Part shown: piece by piece, positions 22,882-31,484 of the stretch | Numbering within the stretch: the first letter of the stretch is position 1 | Layout: the number at the start of each line of letters is the position of its first letter | From: Phycisphaerales bacterium | GTDB taxonomy: Bacteria > Planctomycetota > Phycisphaerae > Phycisphaerales > UBA1924 | Assembly: GCA_023382935.1 (NCBI GenBank) | Contig: JAHDXL010000001.1 | Coordinates: 221,003-285,002, forward strand | DNA: 64,000 bases | Direction of reading: 5' to 3' | Made by a program: the position numbers and the translations under genes | The notes under the pieces: generated by a model | The model's database searches: none | Told to the model about the DNA's origin: nothing | What the model saw: only the letters and a program-made list of their open reading frames with translations

Positions 22882-22912
22882 TCAGGCGGGCAGTGTGACC
22901 GAACCCAGACCA

Positions 22913-22934
22913 ACCGCCCCAGTCGGGGCGGTTT
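22913..22934 (+). terminator. Rho-independent terminator of the choice-of-anchor B gene
   Basis: ACCGCCCC (22913-22920) pairs with GGGGCGGT (22925-22932) around loop AGTC, followed by a short T run. It lies 31 bp after the stop codon. Confidence 0.75.
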
Positions 22935-22978
22935 CCCTGCGCGCTGCCTGCCATTCTGACCGGGCTTTCGAGGTCTTT

Positions 22979-22993
22979 TTGCCACTCCGGCAA
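22979..22993 (+). promoter_or_regulatory. candidate enhancer-binding-protein site upstream of hsp20
   Basis: The perfect palindrome TTGCC-ACTCC-GGCAA is centred about 86 bp before the predicted sigma-54 start site. That is the usual range for bacterial enhancer-binding proteins. The call rests on position and symmetry only. Confidence 0.4.
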
Positions 22994-23044
22994 GGGCTGG
23001 AAGGAACGCGCCATTGCGTGGTGGCGAGACGGCAGCCCCGACGC

Positions 23045-23061
23045 TTGGCACGCCGGTTGCA
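23045..23061 (+). promoter_or_regulatory. sigma-54 (-24/-12) promoter of hsp20
   Basis: TTGGCACGCCGGTTGCA matches the sigma-54 consensus TGGCACG-N4-TTGCW. The invariant GG (23047-23048) and GC (23059-23060) are separated by exactly 10 bp. Transcription would start near 23072, 67 nt before the hsp20 ATG. Confidence 0.75.
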
Positions 23062-23138
23062 AAACTCCCGGCATGACGATTTCCCGAGTTTTCTGTGTTC
23101 CCTGCAGGCCTCTCAAGGCCCAAGGAAGGAGGACTGAC

Positions 23139-23573
23139 ATGCCCGGCAACATCATCCGTCGTGACCCGTTCGAGATGTTCTCGCCCGTGGAGGGGCTCAT
23201 CAACCGCCTCTTCCAGGAGCCGTTCGGTGCAAGCCTGCCGATGATCGAGGAAGGCGCCCTGGCGCTCGACATCTCGGAGACCGATGACGCGCTGATCATT
23301 CGTGCTTCGCTGCCCGGCTTCCGCAAGGAGGATGTGAACATCGAAGTGCATGAGGGCGTGCTGACGATCAGCGCCACCCGCGAGCAGGAGACCGAGGAAC
23401 GGAACGAGAAGTTCTACCGGCGTGAGCGCCGCACCGGCTCGGTCAGCCGGCGCGTCGCGCTGCCGAGCATGGTCACCGACGATCAGGCCGACGCGGAGTT
23501 GAAGGACGGCGTGCTGACGCTGCGGCTGCCCAAGTCGAAGAAGGACTCGCCGAAGAAGATCAGCGTGAAGTAG
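23139..23573 (+). CDS. Hsp20/alpha-crystallin family small heat-shock protein
   Basis: This 144-residue ATP-independent holdase chaperone keeps unfolding proteins soluble. The alpha-crystallin domain spans about residues 40-135, with LDISETDDALIIRASLPGF at its start, EVHEGVLTISATRE in the middle and the typical A-x-x-x-n-GVLTL motif (AELKDGVLTLRLPK). The lysine-rich tail KKISVK ends the protein. AAGGAGG lies 6 nt before the ATG. It is a single-gene unit with its own sigma-54-type promoter and terminator, rather than an obvious CIRCE element. Confidence 0.95.
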   Translation: MPGNIIRRDPFEMFSPVEGLINRLFQEPFGASLPMIEEGALALDISETDDALIIRASLPGFRKEDVNIEVHEGVLTISATREQETEERNEKFYRRERRTGSVSRRVALPSMVTDDQADAELKDGVLTLRLPKSKKDSPKKISVK

Positions 23574-23605
23574 TACGCCCGGGGCGTTTGCTCAGTCGGT
23601 GTGAA

Positions 23606-23648
23606 CCGGAGAGGTGCCCCGCGAAGGGCACTTCTCCGGCGTTTTCTT
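23606..23648 (+). terminator. Rho-independent terminator of hsp20
   Basis: A 14-bp stem with one G-U pair (23606-23619 with 23626-23639) and a 6-nt loop is followed by CGTTTTCTT. It lies 32 bp after the hsp20 stop and just before the end of the convergent xylulokinase gene. Confidence 0.85.
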
Positions 23649-23669
23649 CGCTGGCCCTGCCCGATGAGT

Positions 23670-25199
23670 TCATGCCGGTGCGTGCATCGTCGCCCGCAGT
23701 GCCGGATACAGCCCGTCGTAACGGGCACGGGCCTGCTGCATGGTTCGGCGAGCCGGGCCGGGAGGCGTCCTCTCCGCGGTGTGCACGCACTTCGCGCAGG
23801 CCTGCTCGATGGAATCAAACTCCCGGACGGCGCTTCCCGCCAGCAGGGCAGCGCCGAAAGCCGGGCCTTCGTCGTTGTCCACCGTGAAGACCTCGTGTCC
23901 GATGCAGTCGGCCAGGATTTGCCGCCACAGCGGCGACCGCGCGCCACCGCCTCCGATGCGCACCTGCTGTGTCTCGATGCCCAGTGAAGTCACGAGATCG
24001 AACACCTGCGCCATGCCCAGGCAGACACCCTCGATGACCGAGCGGACGAGATGGGCACGGCTGTGGCTGCGTGTGAGCCCGATCCAGCCCCCGCGTGCCT
24101 GCGGGTCGGCGTAAGGGCAGCGCTCGCCGGTGAGATGTGGCATGAACAGCAGTCCATCGCAGCCCGGCGCCACGCGAGCGGCCTCGTTCATCAGGTCGTC
24201 GTAGGTGGCGCCGGGCGCGAGCACGGAGCGGGCCCACTCGAGCGAGCCCGCGGCCGAGAGCATGCATCCGGTGATGGTCCACGCGCCGCGTCTGGCGTCG
24301 TTGCCGGTGGCGCTGCACATGGTGTGCACGCGCCCAGGCGTGGGGCCTCCGAGATCCTTGAGCGGGTGTGAACTGTGTGCATAGACGACGCCGCTGGTGC
24401 CGAGCGTCAGGAGCAGCGTGCCGGGCTCGACGACGCCTGCGCCAACGCCGCCGCACTGGTTGTCGCCGGAGCCGGCGATGACCGGAGTACCTTCGGGGAT
24501 GCCGGTCTGCACGCTGGCCCAGGGGAGTACCTGCCCGACAACCGCGCCCGATTCAACAACCGGTGGCAGGATGGATGGATCGAGCCCGAAGGCTCGCACG
24601 AGATGGGTGCTCCATATGCGTTGATCGACATCAAGGAGCAGCGTGCCGGCCGCATCGCCCACGTCGCTACCGAGCATGCCAGTCAGGCAGAGGCGAATGA
24701 AGTCCTTGGGCATGCAGAAGGCGGCCAGGCGTGCAAAGTGCGGTGGTTCGTGCGCGCGCAGCCAGAGGATCTTGGGGAGCGTGAAACCGGTGAGCGGCGC
24801 GTTGCCAGCGATGTGAACGAGGTTCTCCACGCTTCCGACGGCCTGGGTGATCTGTTGGCACTCGGTCGCGGTGCGCTGATCGTTCCACATCAGGGCCGGG
24901 CGGATGGCGGTGACCTCGCGCCGACCCGCGTCTTCCAAGGCCGCGGCGTCGAGGAACACGCTCCCGTGCATCTGTCCCGACAACCCGACGCACTGGATCG
25001 AACGAGCGTCGATGTGAGCACAAACCTGGCGCATGGCCTGGCAGGCGGCACGCCACCAGACAGAAGGATCCTGCTCCGACCAACCCGGTTGCGGACGATC
25101 AAAGTCGTAGGTGGACGAGGCCTGGGCGACGACGCGACCGAAGCGATCGACGGCAACGACCTTAGTCGAACTGGTTCCGATGTCCGCTCCAATGAACAC
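23670..25199 (-). CDS. xylB: xylulokinase (FGGY carbohydrate kinase)
   Basis: This 509-residue cytoplasmic kinase is predicted to phosphorylate D-xylulose with ATP, feeding the pentose phosphate pathway. The N-terminal ATPase-fold motif GADIGTSSTKVVAVD, the xylulokinase-type LSGQMHGSVFLD, and the C-terminal nucleotide-binding block GGGARSPLWRQILAD support the call. The length is typical. The start is GTG with GGAG 8 nt upstream. It lies 15 nt after the LhgO-like gene, so the two are likely cotranscribed. A closely related FGGY substrate such as ribulose cannot be excluded. Confidence 0.88.
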   Translation of the reverse strand: MFIGADIGTSSTKVVAVDRFGRVVAQASSTYDFDRPQPGWSEQDPSVWWRAACQAMRQVCAHIDARSIQCVGLSGQMHGSVFLDAAALEDAGRREVTAIRPALMWNDQRTATECQQITQAVGSVENLVHIAGNAPLTGFTLPKILWLRAHEPPHFARLAAFCMPKDFIRLCLTGMLGSDVGDAAGTLLLDVDQRIWSTHLVRAFGLDPSILPPVVESGAVVGQVLPWASVQTGIPEGTPVIAGSGDNQCGGVGAGVVEPGTLLLTLGTSGVVYAHSSHPLKDLGGPTPGRVHTMCSATGNDARRGAWTITGCMLSAAGSLEWARSVLAPGATYDDLMNEAARVAPGCDGLLFMPHLTGERCPYADPQARGGWIGLTRSHSRAHLVRSVIEGVCLGMAQVFDLVTSLGIETQQVRIGGGGARSPLWRQILADCIGHEVFTVDNDEGPAFGAALLAGSAVREFDSIEQACAKCVHTAERTPPGPARRTMQQARARYDGLYPALRATMHAPA

Positions 25200-25214
25200 G
25201 AGGCGATCTCCTTT

Positions 25215-26435
25215 TCAGACACGCGCAGCGGCACGAATGGGCAGACGCCGGGTGATGCGCTGACTGATCGACAATCCGATCGACAGCGACGACGTGGCGG
25301 CGGGAGAAGGGGCGTTGCAGACGTTGATGACAGCCTCGTTCTCGATGATGGCAAAGTCGTCGAGCAGGGCGCCGTCGTGGCCGAGGGCCTGGGCGCGGAT
25401 GCCCGCGGGCGCCGGGTTGAGATGATCCGCCTGCACCTCGGGCATGAGGCGCTGCAGCGCCCGCACAAAAGCACCCTTGGAAACCGATCGCCACACTTCG
25501 CCCGCGCCGGTGCGCCAGTGTCTGCGGGCCAGTTTCCAGAACGCGGGATATGCAAGCGTCTCGGCCAAGTCGGGCACGTGCACTTGGTCCTTGGCATAGG
25601 CCTCGCGCCCCAGCGCCAGCACCGCGTTGGGCCCGCACTCGACCGAGCCGTCGATCATGCGCGTGAAGTGCACGCCCAGGAATGGAAAGGCCGGATCGGG
25701 CACGGGGTAGATGAGATTGCGGCAGAGGTGCCGTGCTTCGTGCGTCAGTTCGTAATACTCGCCGCGGAAGGGGACGATCTGCAGCGGCACGTCGCGCCCC
25801 AGGAGGCGAGCCACGCGATCGGACTGCAATCCCCCGCAGTTGACCACCAGTCGCGAGCGGAATCGCCCGGCGGGCGTGCTGAGCAACATGCCGAAACGCT
25901 CGTGCGAGGCCTCGTGCACCGCAGCACCGCACTGGACGTGCCCGCCGAGTTCTTCGATGCGCAGCGCAAGCGCTTTGCACACGGACGTGAATGAGACGAT
26001 GCCCGCGTCGCGCACATGCAGCGCGTCGATGCCGGCGGCGTGGGGTTCGAGTTCGGCCAGACCGGCTGGACCGACGCGGGCGCAGTCGACGCCGTTGGCC
26101 AGGCCTCGCTCGTGAATGCGATCGAGGGCGGGCAGTTCGCGCTCGTTGACGGCGACGATGACCTTGCCGCACAGATCGAGGGGCACGCCGTGCTCGCGGC
26201 AGAAGTCGATGAGCATGGCCCGCCCGCGGCGACAGTTGGCGCTCTTGAGCGAACCCGGCTTGTAGTAGATCCCCGAGTGAATCACACCCGAATTGTGCCC
26301 AGTCTGGTGAAAGGCGACACGGTCTTCCTTTTCAAGCACGAGCACGTCAAGCCCCGGGTGAGCCAGCAGCGCCTGGTAGGCCGAAGCCAGCCCCACGATG
26401 CCGGCCCCGATGATGGTGACGTCGTGAGTATGCAC
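25215..26435 (-). CDS. lhgO: L-2-hydroxyglutarate oxidase-like FAD enzyme
   Basis: This 406-residue member of the DAO/LhgO flavoprotein family is predicted to oxidise L-2-hydroxyglutarate to 2-oxoglutarate. The FAD-binding motif IIGAGIVGLASAYQAL is at residues 8-23, and the family segment GHNSGVIHSGIYYKPGSLK follows near residue 47. The middle block PFRGEYYELTHEA and the C-terminal block NVCNAPSPAATSSLSIG are also LhgO-like. The start is GTG with GAGG 9 nt upstream. Its pairing with a xylulokinase is unusual, so the true substrate may be another alpha-hydroxy acid. Confidence 0.85.
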   Translation of the reverse strand: MHTHDVTIIGAGIVGLASAYQALLAHPGLDVLVLEKEDRVAFHQTGHNSGVIHSGIYYKPGSLKSANCRRGRAMLIDFCREHGVPLDLCGKVIVAVNERELPALDRIHERGLANGVDCARVGPAGLAELEPHAAGIDALHVRDAGIVSFTSVCKALALRIEELGGHVQCGAAVHEASHERFGMLLSTPAGRFRSRLVVNCGGLQSDRVARLLGRDVPLQIVPFRGEYYELTHEARHLCRNLIYPVPDPAFPFLGVHFTRMIDGSVECGPNAVLALGREAYAKDQVHVPDLAETLAYPAFWKLARRHWRTGAGEVWRSVSKGAFVRALQRLMPEVQADHLNPAPAGIRAQALGHDGALLDDFAIIENEAVINVCNAPSPAATSSLSIGLSISQRITRRLPIRAAARV

Positions 26436-26483
26436 GCGCGGAATCCTCGGCGCAGTGTAGCGGGGGCGATCTCGGCACGTCTG

Positions 26484-28070
26484 CTAGCGATACCCGAGCG
26501 CGTCGACCAGCGGCTCGATCGCGGGCAGGGCCGGAGCGAGATAGTCGGCGTAATGCTCGAAGCGATGCACGGCCCGTGTGTGCACCTGCTCGCGCACGGC
26601 CGCGTAGGTCGGGCTTCGGACCGCGCGCCGGCTCGTGGACTCCTGGAAATGATCGAGCGCTTCGTGCCAGGGCAGCCCGAGCAGATCGAGCACGCGCCGG
26701 GCCTGCGCCGACGGATCGACGACGACATCTTCGTAGCGCACCTCGATCCAGCCGTGGATCATCTCCCGCAGTTTCAGCCAGCCGCCCATGTGCAGGGCAT
26801 AGAAGGCGCCGGCGCGGGCCGGGTCGAGAAATGCCAGGTTCATCGCACTGGGCTCGAAGGCCTGCATCAGATTGCTCAGCACCACGTCGCGCGGGTCGCG
26901 CAGCGCCACCACAATGGGCGCGCCCGGCACGGCCCGGCGCAGCACCGGCATCATCAGCGTGCGGATCGGGTTCTTGTCCAGCAGCCAGCGCTCGCCGAGC
27001 GATCCCTCCGCGTGGGCTGACATGGCGCGAAGGTAGTTCTCGCGGCAGCGCCGCACATCGGCCAGCGCGATGCGATCGAGCACCTGGGCCAGCGAATCAG
27101 CCCCGGGCACGGCGCGATGAAACCCCGTCACCAGTTCGGTGGAAAGGTGCTGCGATTCCTCGACACTCTCGATGAACGGATGAGCCGCGAGCACCTGCTC
27201 GAGCAGCGTCGTGCCCGATCGCGGAAAGCCCACCAGCGCGCTGACGCGGGCCGGGGCCAGGGCGGCGCTGGCCTCGATCCACTGCCGCACACGCTGCGGC
27301 GTCAGTTCCTGGACGAAACGACGCAGCGTATATTCGGCGTCTTCGGCCGCCGGCGCCAGAATGCGACCTCGCTCTGCGAGCAGCGCCTTGGCCCGCACCA
27401 GCGCGGCCGCGGCTTCGGCATAGCGCTCCTGCACATCGAGCACAGCCGCCATTTCGTACCAGAGTTGCGCGCCGGGGAAGTCGGCCGGCTCGGCCCGGGA
27501 CAACGTCGCCTCGAGCGTCTGCTCCGCCTCACCGGCCCGTCCGCTGCGCCGCTGCACACGAGCGAGCACCAGGGCGGCCTCGTGTGCACCCGGGTTGCGC
27601 CGCAGTGCTTCGCCGGCCAGCACCTCGGCCTGATCGAGGCGATGCAATCGCTCGGCGCTGGAAGCCAGCCTCACGCGAGCCTCGATGCTGCCCGCATCGG
27701 CGTCCAGCGCCCGCTCATACAGGCGGCTCGCCTGTTCAAAGAGCCCGAATCGTTCGAGCGTCTGCCCGGCCTCGATCAGCACGCTCGCATCACGCGGGGC
27801 GATCTGGGCCAGACGCTCCATCTCCGTCGCACACTCGGCGCTGCGCCCCAGCAGCCCCAGCGCGCGGGCGAGGAACAGGCGCGCCGGCGCGTGCCGCCAG
27901 TCGGCCTGTACGGCCCGAGCGAAGCACTCGCGCGCCCGATCGAACTCCTCAGCGTGCAGAGCCGCCACGCCCTCTCTCATGTGCCTTTCGGCCGGGGAGG
28001 GCCTCTCGGCCGGCGGAGCCGCGCCGGGTCGCCCGGCGGATTTCGCTGGTCTGGGTTGTTGGCGACTCAT
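26484..28070 (-). CDS. TPR-repeat protein with C-terminal sulfotransferase domain
   Basis: This 528-residue protein is a predicted PAPS-dependent sulfotransferase. TPR-type helices fill about residues 25-260 (ECFARAVQADWRHAPARLFLARALG and similar). The sulfotransferase domain follows, with the 5'-phosphosulfate loop VGFPRSGTTLLEQ near residue 283 and the 3'-phosphate motif VVALRDPRDVVLS near 385. The acceptor is unknown; a protein or glycan bound by the TPR part is an inference. It starts 11 nt after the metal ATPase gene, so they may share a transcript. Confidence 0.88.
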   Translation of the reverse strand: MSRQQPRPAKSAGRPGAAPPAERPSPAERHMREGVAALHAEEFDRARECFARAVQADWRHAPARLFLARALGLLGRSAECATEMERLAQIAPRDASVLIEAGQTLERFGLFEQASRLYERALDADAGSIEARVRLASSAERLHRLDQAEVLAGEALRRNPGAHEAALVLARVQRRSGRAGEAEQTLEATLSRAEPADFPGAQLWYEMAAVLDVQERYAEAAAALVRAKALLAERGRILAPAAEDAEYTLRRFVQELTPQRVRQWIEASAALAPARVSALVGFPRSGTTLLEQVLAAHPFIESVEESQHLSTELVTGFHRAVPGADSLAQVLDRIALADVRRCRENYLRAMSAHAEGSLGERWLLDKNPIRTLMMPVLRRAVPGAPIVVALRDPRDVVLSNLMQAFEPSAMNLAFLDPARAGAFYALHMGGWLKLREMIHGWIEVRYEDVVVDPSAQARRVLDLLGLPWHEALDHFQESTSRRAVRSPTYAAVREQVHTRAVHRFEHYADYLAPALPAIEPLVDALGYR

Positions 28071-28081
28071 GCGGCTGGAGT

Positions 28082-30025
28082 TTATCGCGCCGCCCGCGTC
28101 GAGCGCAACAGCCGCAACGCGTTGAGCACCACCACCACCGTTGAACCCTCGTGCAGTACGACCGCCAAGCCCAGGTCGGCCACGCCCGCGATCGCCAGCG
28201 GCGCCACAATGCAGATGACCCCCAGGGCAATCAACAGGTTCTCGCGCATGACCACACTGGACCTTCGCGCCATCTCGAAGGCCTCGACCACCGACATCAG
28301 CCGTTCGCCCATGATCGCGATGTCGGCGTTGTCCGCCGCCACGTCGGAAGCCGCGTTGCCCATCGACAGGCTGACCGTGGCGCGGGCCAGAGCCGGCGCG
28401 TCGTTGGCGCCGTCCCCCACCATCGCCACCGGGCCGAACGATTGCTCAATCTCCTCGAGGCGGACCATCTTGTCCCTGGGCGTCTGGTCGGCGTGGACCT
28501 CTTCGAGCCCGATCTGCCCGGCGATGACCGAGGCCGACTCGGCATGATCGCCGGTGATCATGAGCGTGCGCAGCCCGCGTGAGCGCATTGCCGCCACGGC
28601 AGCCGCGGCGTCGGCACGAATCTGGTCACCCACGCCGATGACGCCCAGCACCGCGCCCCCGCGCACCACGACGACGACCGAACAACTCTCTGCCGTGAAA
28701 CGATGTACCGCGTCGCGGGCTGCGGCCGCGTCACCAAGTTCATCGAGCACGCGCGGCGAGCCGGCAACCGCGGGGACACCATCGACCATGCCCTCGACAC
28801 CGATGCCGGCGTGCTGTCTGACCGCGTCGGCGGCGGGAATGTACACGCCACGCCGCGCCGCCTCGGCGCCGATCGCGTCGGCCAGCGGGTGCGAAGCCTG
28901 GGCCTCGAGCGCCGCCGCGACCGCGATCACTTCATCGTCGTCGACGGCCAGCGCGCGCACAGCGTGCACACGCGGGCGACCGGTGGTGATGGTGCCGGTC
29001 TTGTCCAGCGCGATGCCCCTGACCTTTGCGAGTGATTCCAGACTTTCCCCGCCCTTGAACACAATGCCGCGGCGAGCCCCCCCCGCCACGCCGCAGAGGT
29101 AGGTCGCCGGTGCGCCGATCGCCAGCGCGCAGGGCGAGGCGGCGGTCAGGAAGGCCATTGCGCGGTAGAACCACTCGTACCATGCCTGCCCGAGCAGCGT
29201 GGGAATTCCAAAGACCAGCAAGGCCGCCACGAGCACCAGCGGCGCATACACACGTTCGATGCGTTCGGTGAGCACCTCGACGCGGGCGCGGCGCGAGCGG
29301 GCCTCGGTGACAACGGCGATGACGCGCGCCAGCGCACTTTCCGAGGCCGGGCGGGTTACGCGCGCCGTGATGGCCGCCCCGGTGTTGAGCGTGCCGGCAA
29401 AGACCGTGTCTCCAGGATTCTTCTCCACCGGGATCGGCTCGCCGGTGAGCGTGGATTCGTCGATCGCCGTCGCGCCTTCCTCCACCACCGCATCGCAGGG
29501 CACTCGGGCAAAGCCGCGCACCCGCACCCGGTCGCCCGGGGCCAGTTCGGAGAGCGGCACCTCCAGGACAGACCCATCGGGCATGATTCGCTCGGCCGAC
29601 TCGGGCGCGAGTGCTTCCAGACCGCGGAGCGAATGTTCGGCCCGTCGCATGGCCATGTGCTCGCCAGCGGCGCCAAGCCCGAACAGGAAGAGCAGAAAGG
29701 CCCCCTCGACCGGGTGCCCGATGATGGAGGCCCCTGCCGCCGCGACGAACATCAAAACGTCGACGTCGATCTTCAACCCGCGCACCGCGTCGAGGGCGCG
29801 CCGACTGGTGCGCAAACTGGTGAGCGGCACGCTCAGGCCGCAGAGAATCCATATCGCTGCTGTTGGCAGGTCCAGCAGTTCACCCACCCACGCTCCCGCG
29901 ACCATCACGCCGCCGATGAACACGACGAGAAGTTCAAGCAGGCCGGACTGACGCCACCGGGACTCGGCCACCGGCCTCACTCCCGCAGGCTCAGCGGAGA
30001 TACGCTCGATCGTCACGGTGCTCAA
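28082..30025 (-). CDS. P1B-4-type heavy-metal exporting ATPase
   Basis: This 647-residue membrane pump uses ATP to export a transition metal. The phosphorylation motif DKTGT is near residue 338, the actuator motif TLTGEP near 187 and the hinge GDGANDAPAL near 545. The transmembrane metal motif is SPC (AASPCALAIGAP) and the last helix carries HEGST, the pair that defines the P1B-4 subgroup (cobalt, ferrous iron, sometimes zinc or nickel). No N-terminal metal-binding HMA domain is seen. The start is TTG, overlapping the stop of the DUF2231 gene, with GGAGG upstream; a GTG at 30016 is an alternative. Confidence 0.92.
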   Translation of the reverse strand: MSTVTIERISAEPAGVRPVAESRWRQSGLLELLVVFIGGVMVAGAWVGELLDLPTAAIWILCGLSVPLTSLRTSRRALDAVRGLKIDVDVLMFVAAAGASIIGHPVEGAFLLFLFGLGAAGEHMAMRRAEHSLRGLEALAPESAERIMPDGSVLEVPLSELAPGDRVRVRGFARVPCDAVVEEGATAIDESTLTGEPIPVEKNPGDTVFAGTLNTGAAITARVTRPASESALARVIAVVTEARSRRARVEVLTERIERVYAPLVLVAALLVFGIPTLLGQAWYEWFYRAMAFLTAASPCALAIGAPATYLCGVAGGARRGIVFKGGESLESLAKVRGIALDKTGTITTGRPRVHAVRALAVDDDEVIAVAAALEAQASHPLADAIGAEAARRGVYIPAADAVRQHAGIGVEGMVDGVPAVAGSPRVLDELGDAAAARDAVHRFTAESCSVVVVVRGGAVLGVIGVGDQIRADAAAAVAAMRSRGLRTLMITGDHAESASVIAGQIGLEEVHADQTPRDKMVRLEEIEQSFGPVAMVGDGANDAPALARATVSLSMGNAASDVAADNADIAIMGERLMSVVEAFEMARRSSVVMRENLLIALGVICIVAPLAIAGVADLGLAVVLHEGSTVVVVLNALRLLRSTRAAR

Positions 30026-30579
30026 TCGTCGTCATCCTCCCCGTGCCCTCGAACCGGAGTCGGCAAGGCGTCTCCAGTGTATTGGGCGATCGGCGCATGA
30101 ATGCCGAACTCATGCACGAGTCGTCCTCCCTGGTGGGCCGCGTTGGCCAGAAGCACCAGGGCCGGCGCCAGCAGCACGAGGAAGCCCAGGTGTACCCCCG
30201 CCGCCACCACTCGCCTGCCCTTCTTGTGCAAAAGCGACGCAACGAACGCCACCCCGATGTAGACCACCGCCAGGCCCGCGAACACCGTGCGCGCCAGTTC
30301 GGCCAGTTCCTCATGCCGCTCCAGCACCGCCTCGGCCTGCGGCATCGTGCCCTCGACCAACTCGCTCGCGGCCTCGCCGCTCAGCACCGCCAACATCGCC
30401 CCGCCGGCGCCGATCAACAGCAGCAGTAACGCCGAGCACGAGAACGCCCGAGACCATTGGTTCTTCGTCAGCGCCGCCAGCAGCACGAACACACCCGCCA
30501 GCGGCAAGGCGCCCAGCGGAAGGTGAATCAACACAGGGTGAACGGCGTTCCAGGCAGGGATGGGTGGAAACAACGACAT
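30022..30579 (-). CDS. DUF2231 family membrane protein
   Basis: This 185-residue protein has about four hydrophobic segments (for example LIHLPLGALPLAGVFVLLAAL and VVAAGVHLGFLVLLAPALVLL) and the DUF2231 opening HPVLIHLPLG. The C-terminus is acidic (GEDDDD). The ATG at 30579 has GGAGG 9 nt upstream. Its stop overlaps the start of the P1B-4 ATPase, so the two form an operon and a role in metal handling is likely. The molecular function of DUF2231 is not known. Confidence 0.82.
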   Translation of the reverse strand: MSLFPPIPAWNAVHPVLIHLPLGALPLAGVFVLLAALTKNQWSRAFSCSALLLLLIGAGGAMLAVLSGEAASELVEGTMPQAEAVLERHEELAELARTVFAGLAVVYIGVAFVASLLHKKGRRVVAAGVHLGFLVLLAPALVLLANAAHQGGRLVHEFGIHAPIAQYTGDALPTPVRGHGEDDDD

Positions 30580-30694
30580 GGTGCAAGGCCTCCATGTGCC
30601 CTTCCCGTCCGCTCGCTCTCGATCACAGGAGCAGACGCGGCACATCATGCTATTCGGAACGCGGTGCGCCGTTTTGCCAAAAACACGCTGCGAA

Positions 30695-31372
30695 TCAGTC
30701 TCTTTTGACCAGCAGGCGGCGCAGCGTTGAGACCAGTTCGCATTTGACGTCATCCATCGGCGGGCACGCATCTCCCAGCAGCGCGCACAGACTCGTCACC
30801 CCGCGCCCGGCCAACCCGCATGGCACGATCAGATCGAAATGATCGAGATTCGTCGTCACGTTGAGCGCCAATCCATGCATCGAAATCCAGCGGCTGACAC
30901 GCACGCCCATCGCGCAAATCTTCTTCGGCGGCGTTCCCCCGCCCCCGCGCACCCACACGCCCGTCGCCGAAGGATCGCGCTCGCCGCTAACGCCGAACCG
31001 TGCGATGGTGTCGATCGCCGCCTGCTCGAGCAGACGCATGTATTCATGCAGGCGCAGGCGCAGCAGTTGCAGGTCGATGATGGGATAGCAGACCAGTTGT
31101 CCCGGGCCGTGGTAGGTAATGTCGCCGCCGCGATCGGTCTGCACGAGTTCCACGCCGTGTCGGGCCAGCAGTTCCGGCGAGGCCAGCAAGTGCCCGATCG
31201 CGCCGGGGCGCCTGGTGACGGTGATGACGGGGTCGTGCTCGACGAGGAGGATGCGCCCGACCTCGTGTCGGCCGCGCTCGCGGGCGGTGAGCACCTCGGC
31301 GTGATGGCGTCGCTGCTCATCCCACGCCGCCCGATACGCCATGCGACCGAGATCGATCACTTCCACTGACAT
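30695..31372 (-). CDS. lipB: octanoyl-[acyl carrier protein]:protein N-octanoyltransferase
   Basis: This 225-residue enzyme transfers octanoate from acyl carrier protein to lipoyl domains, the first step of lipoate synthesis. The family block RGGDITYHGPGQLVCYPIID is present. The catalytic Lys lies in KKICAMGVRVSRWISMHG (about residue 151), and the catalytic Cys in LIVPCGLAGRG (about residue 183). No lipA is nearby. The start at 31372 gives the usual N-terminus; an in-frame start at 31405 would add 11 residues, and neither has a clear ribosome binding site. Confidence 0.93.
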   Translation of the reverse strand: MSVEVIDLGRMAYRAAWDEQRRHHAEVLTARERGRHEVGRILLVEHDPVITVTRRPGAIGHLLASPELLARHGVELVQTDRGGDITYHGPGQLVCYPIIDLQLLRLRLHEYMRLLEQAAIDTIARFGVSGERDPSATGVWVRGGGGTPPKKICAMGVRVSRWISMHGLALNVTTNLDHFDLIVPCGLAGRGVTSLCALLGDACPPMDDVKCELVSTLRRLLVKRD

Positions 31373-31484
31373 GCGGCCAAATCGTACTCGCCAACGGTTG
31401 CTCACAAAGAAGCAGACCCGATCGGGAGGGGAGGCTTCCGGCTTCCCGGGCGGAAGGATGCCCCCCTTCGATGGCGGGCGAGGC

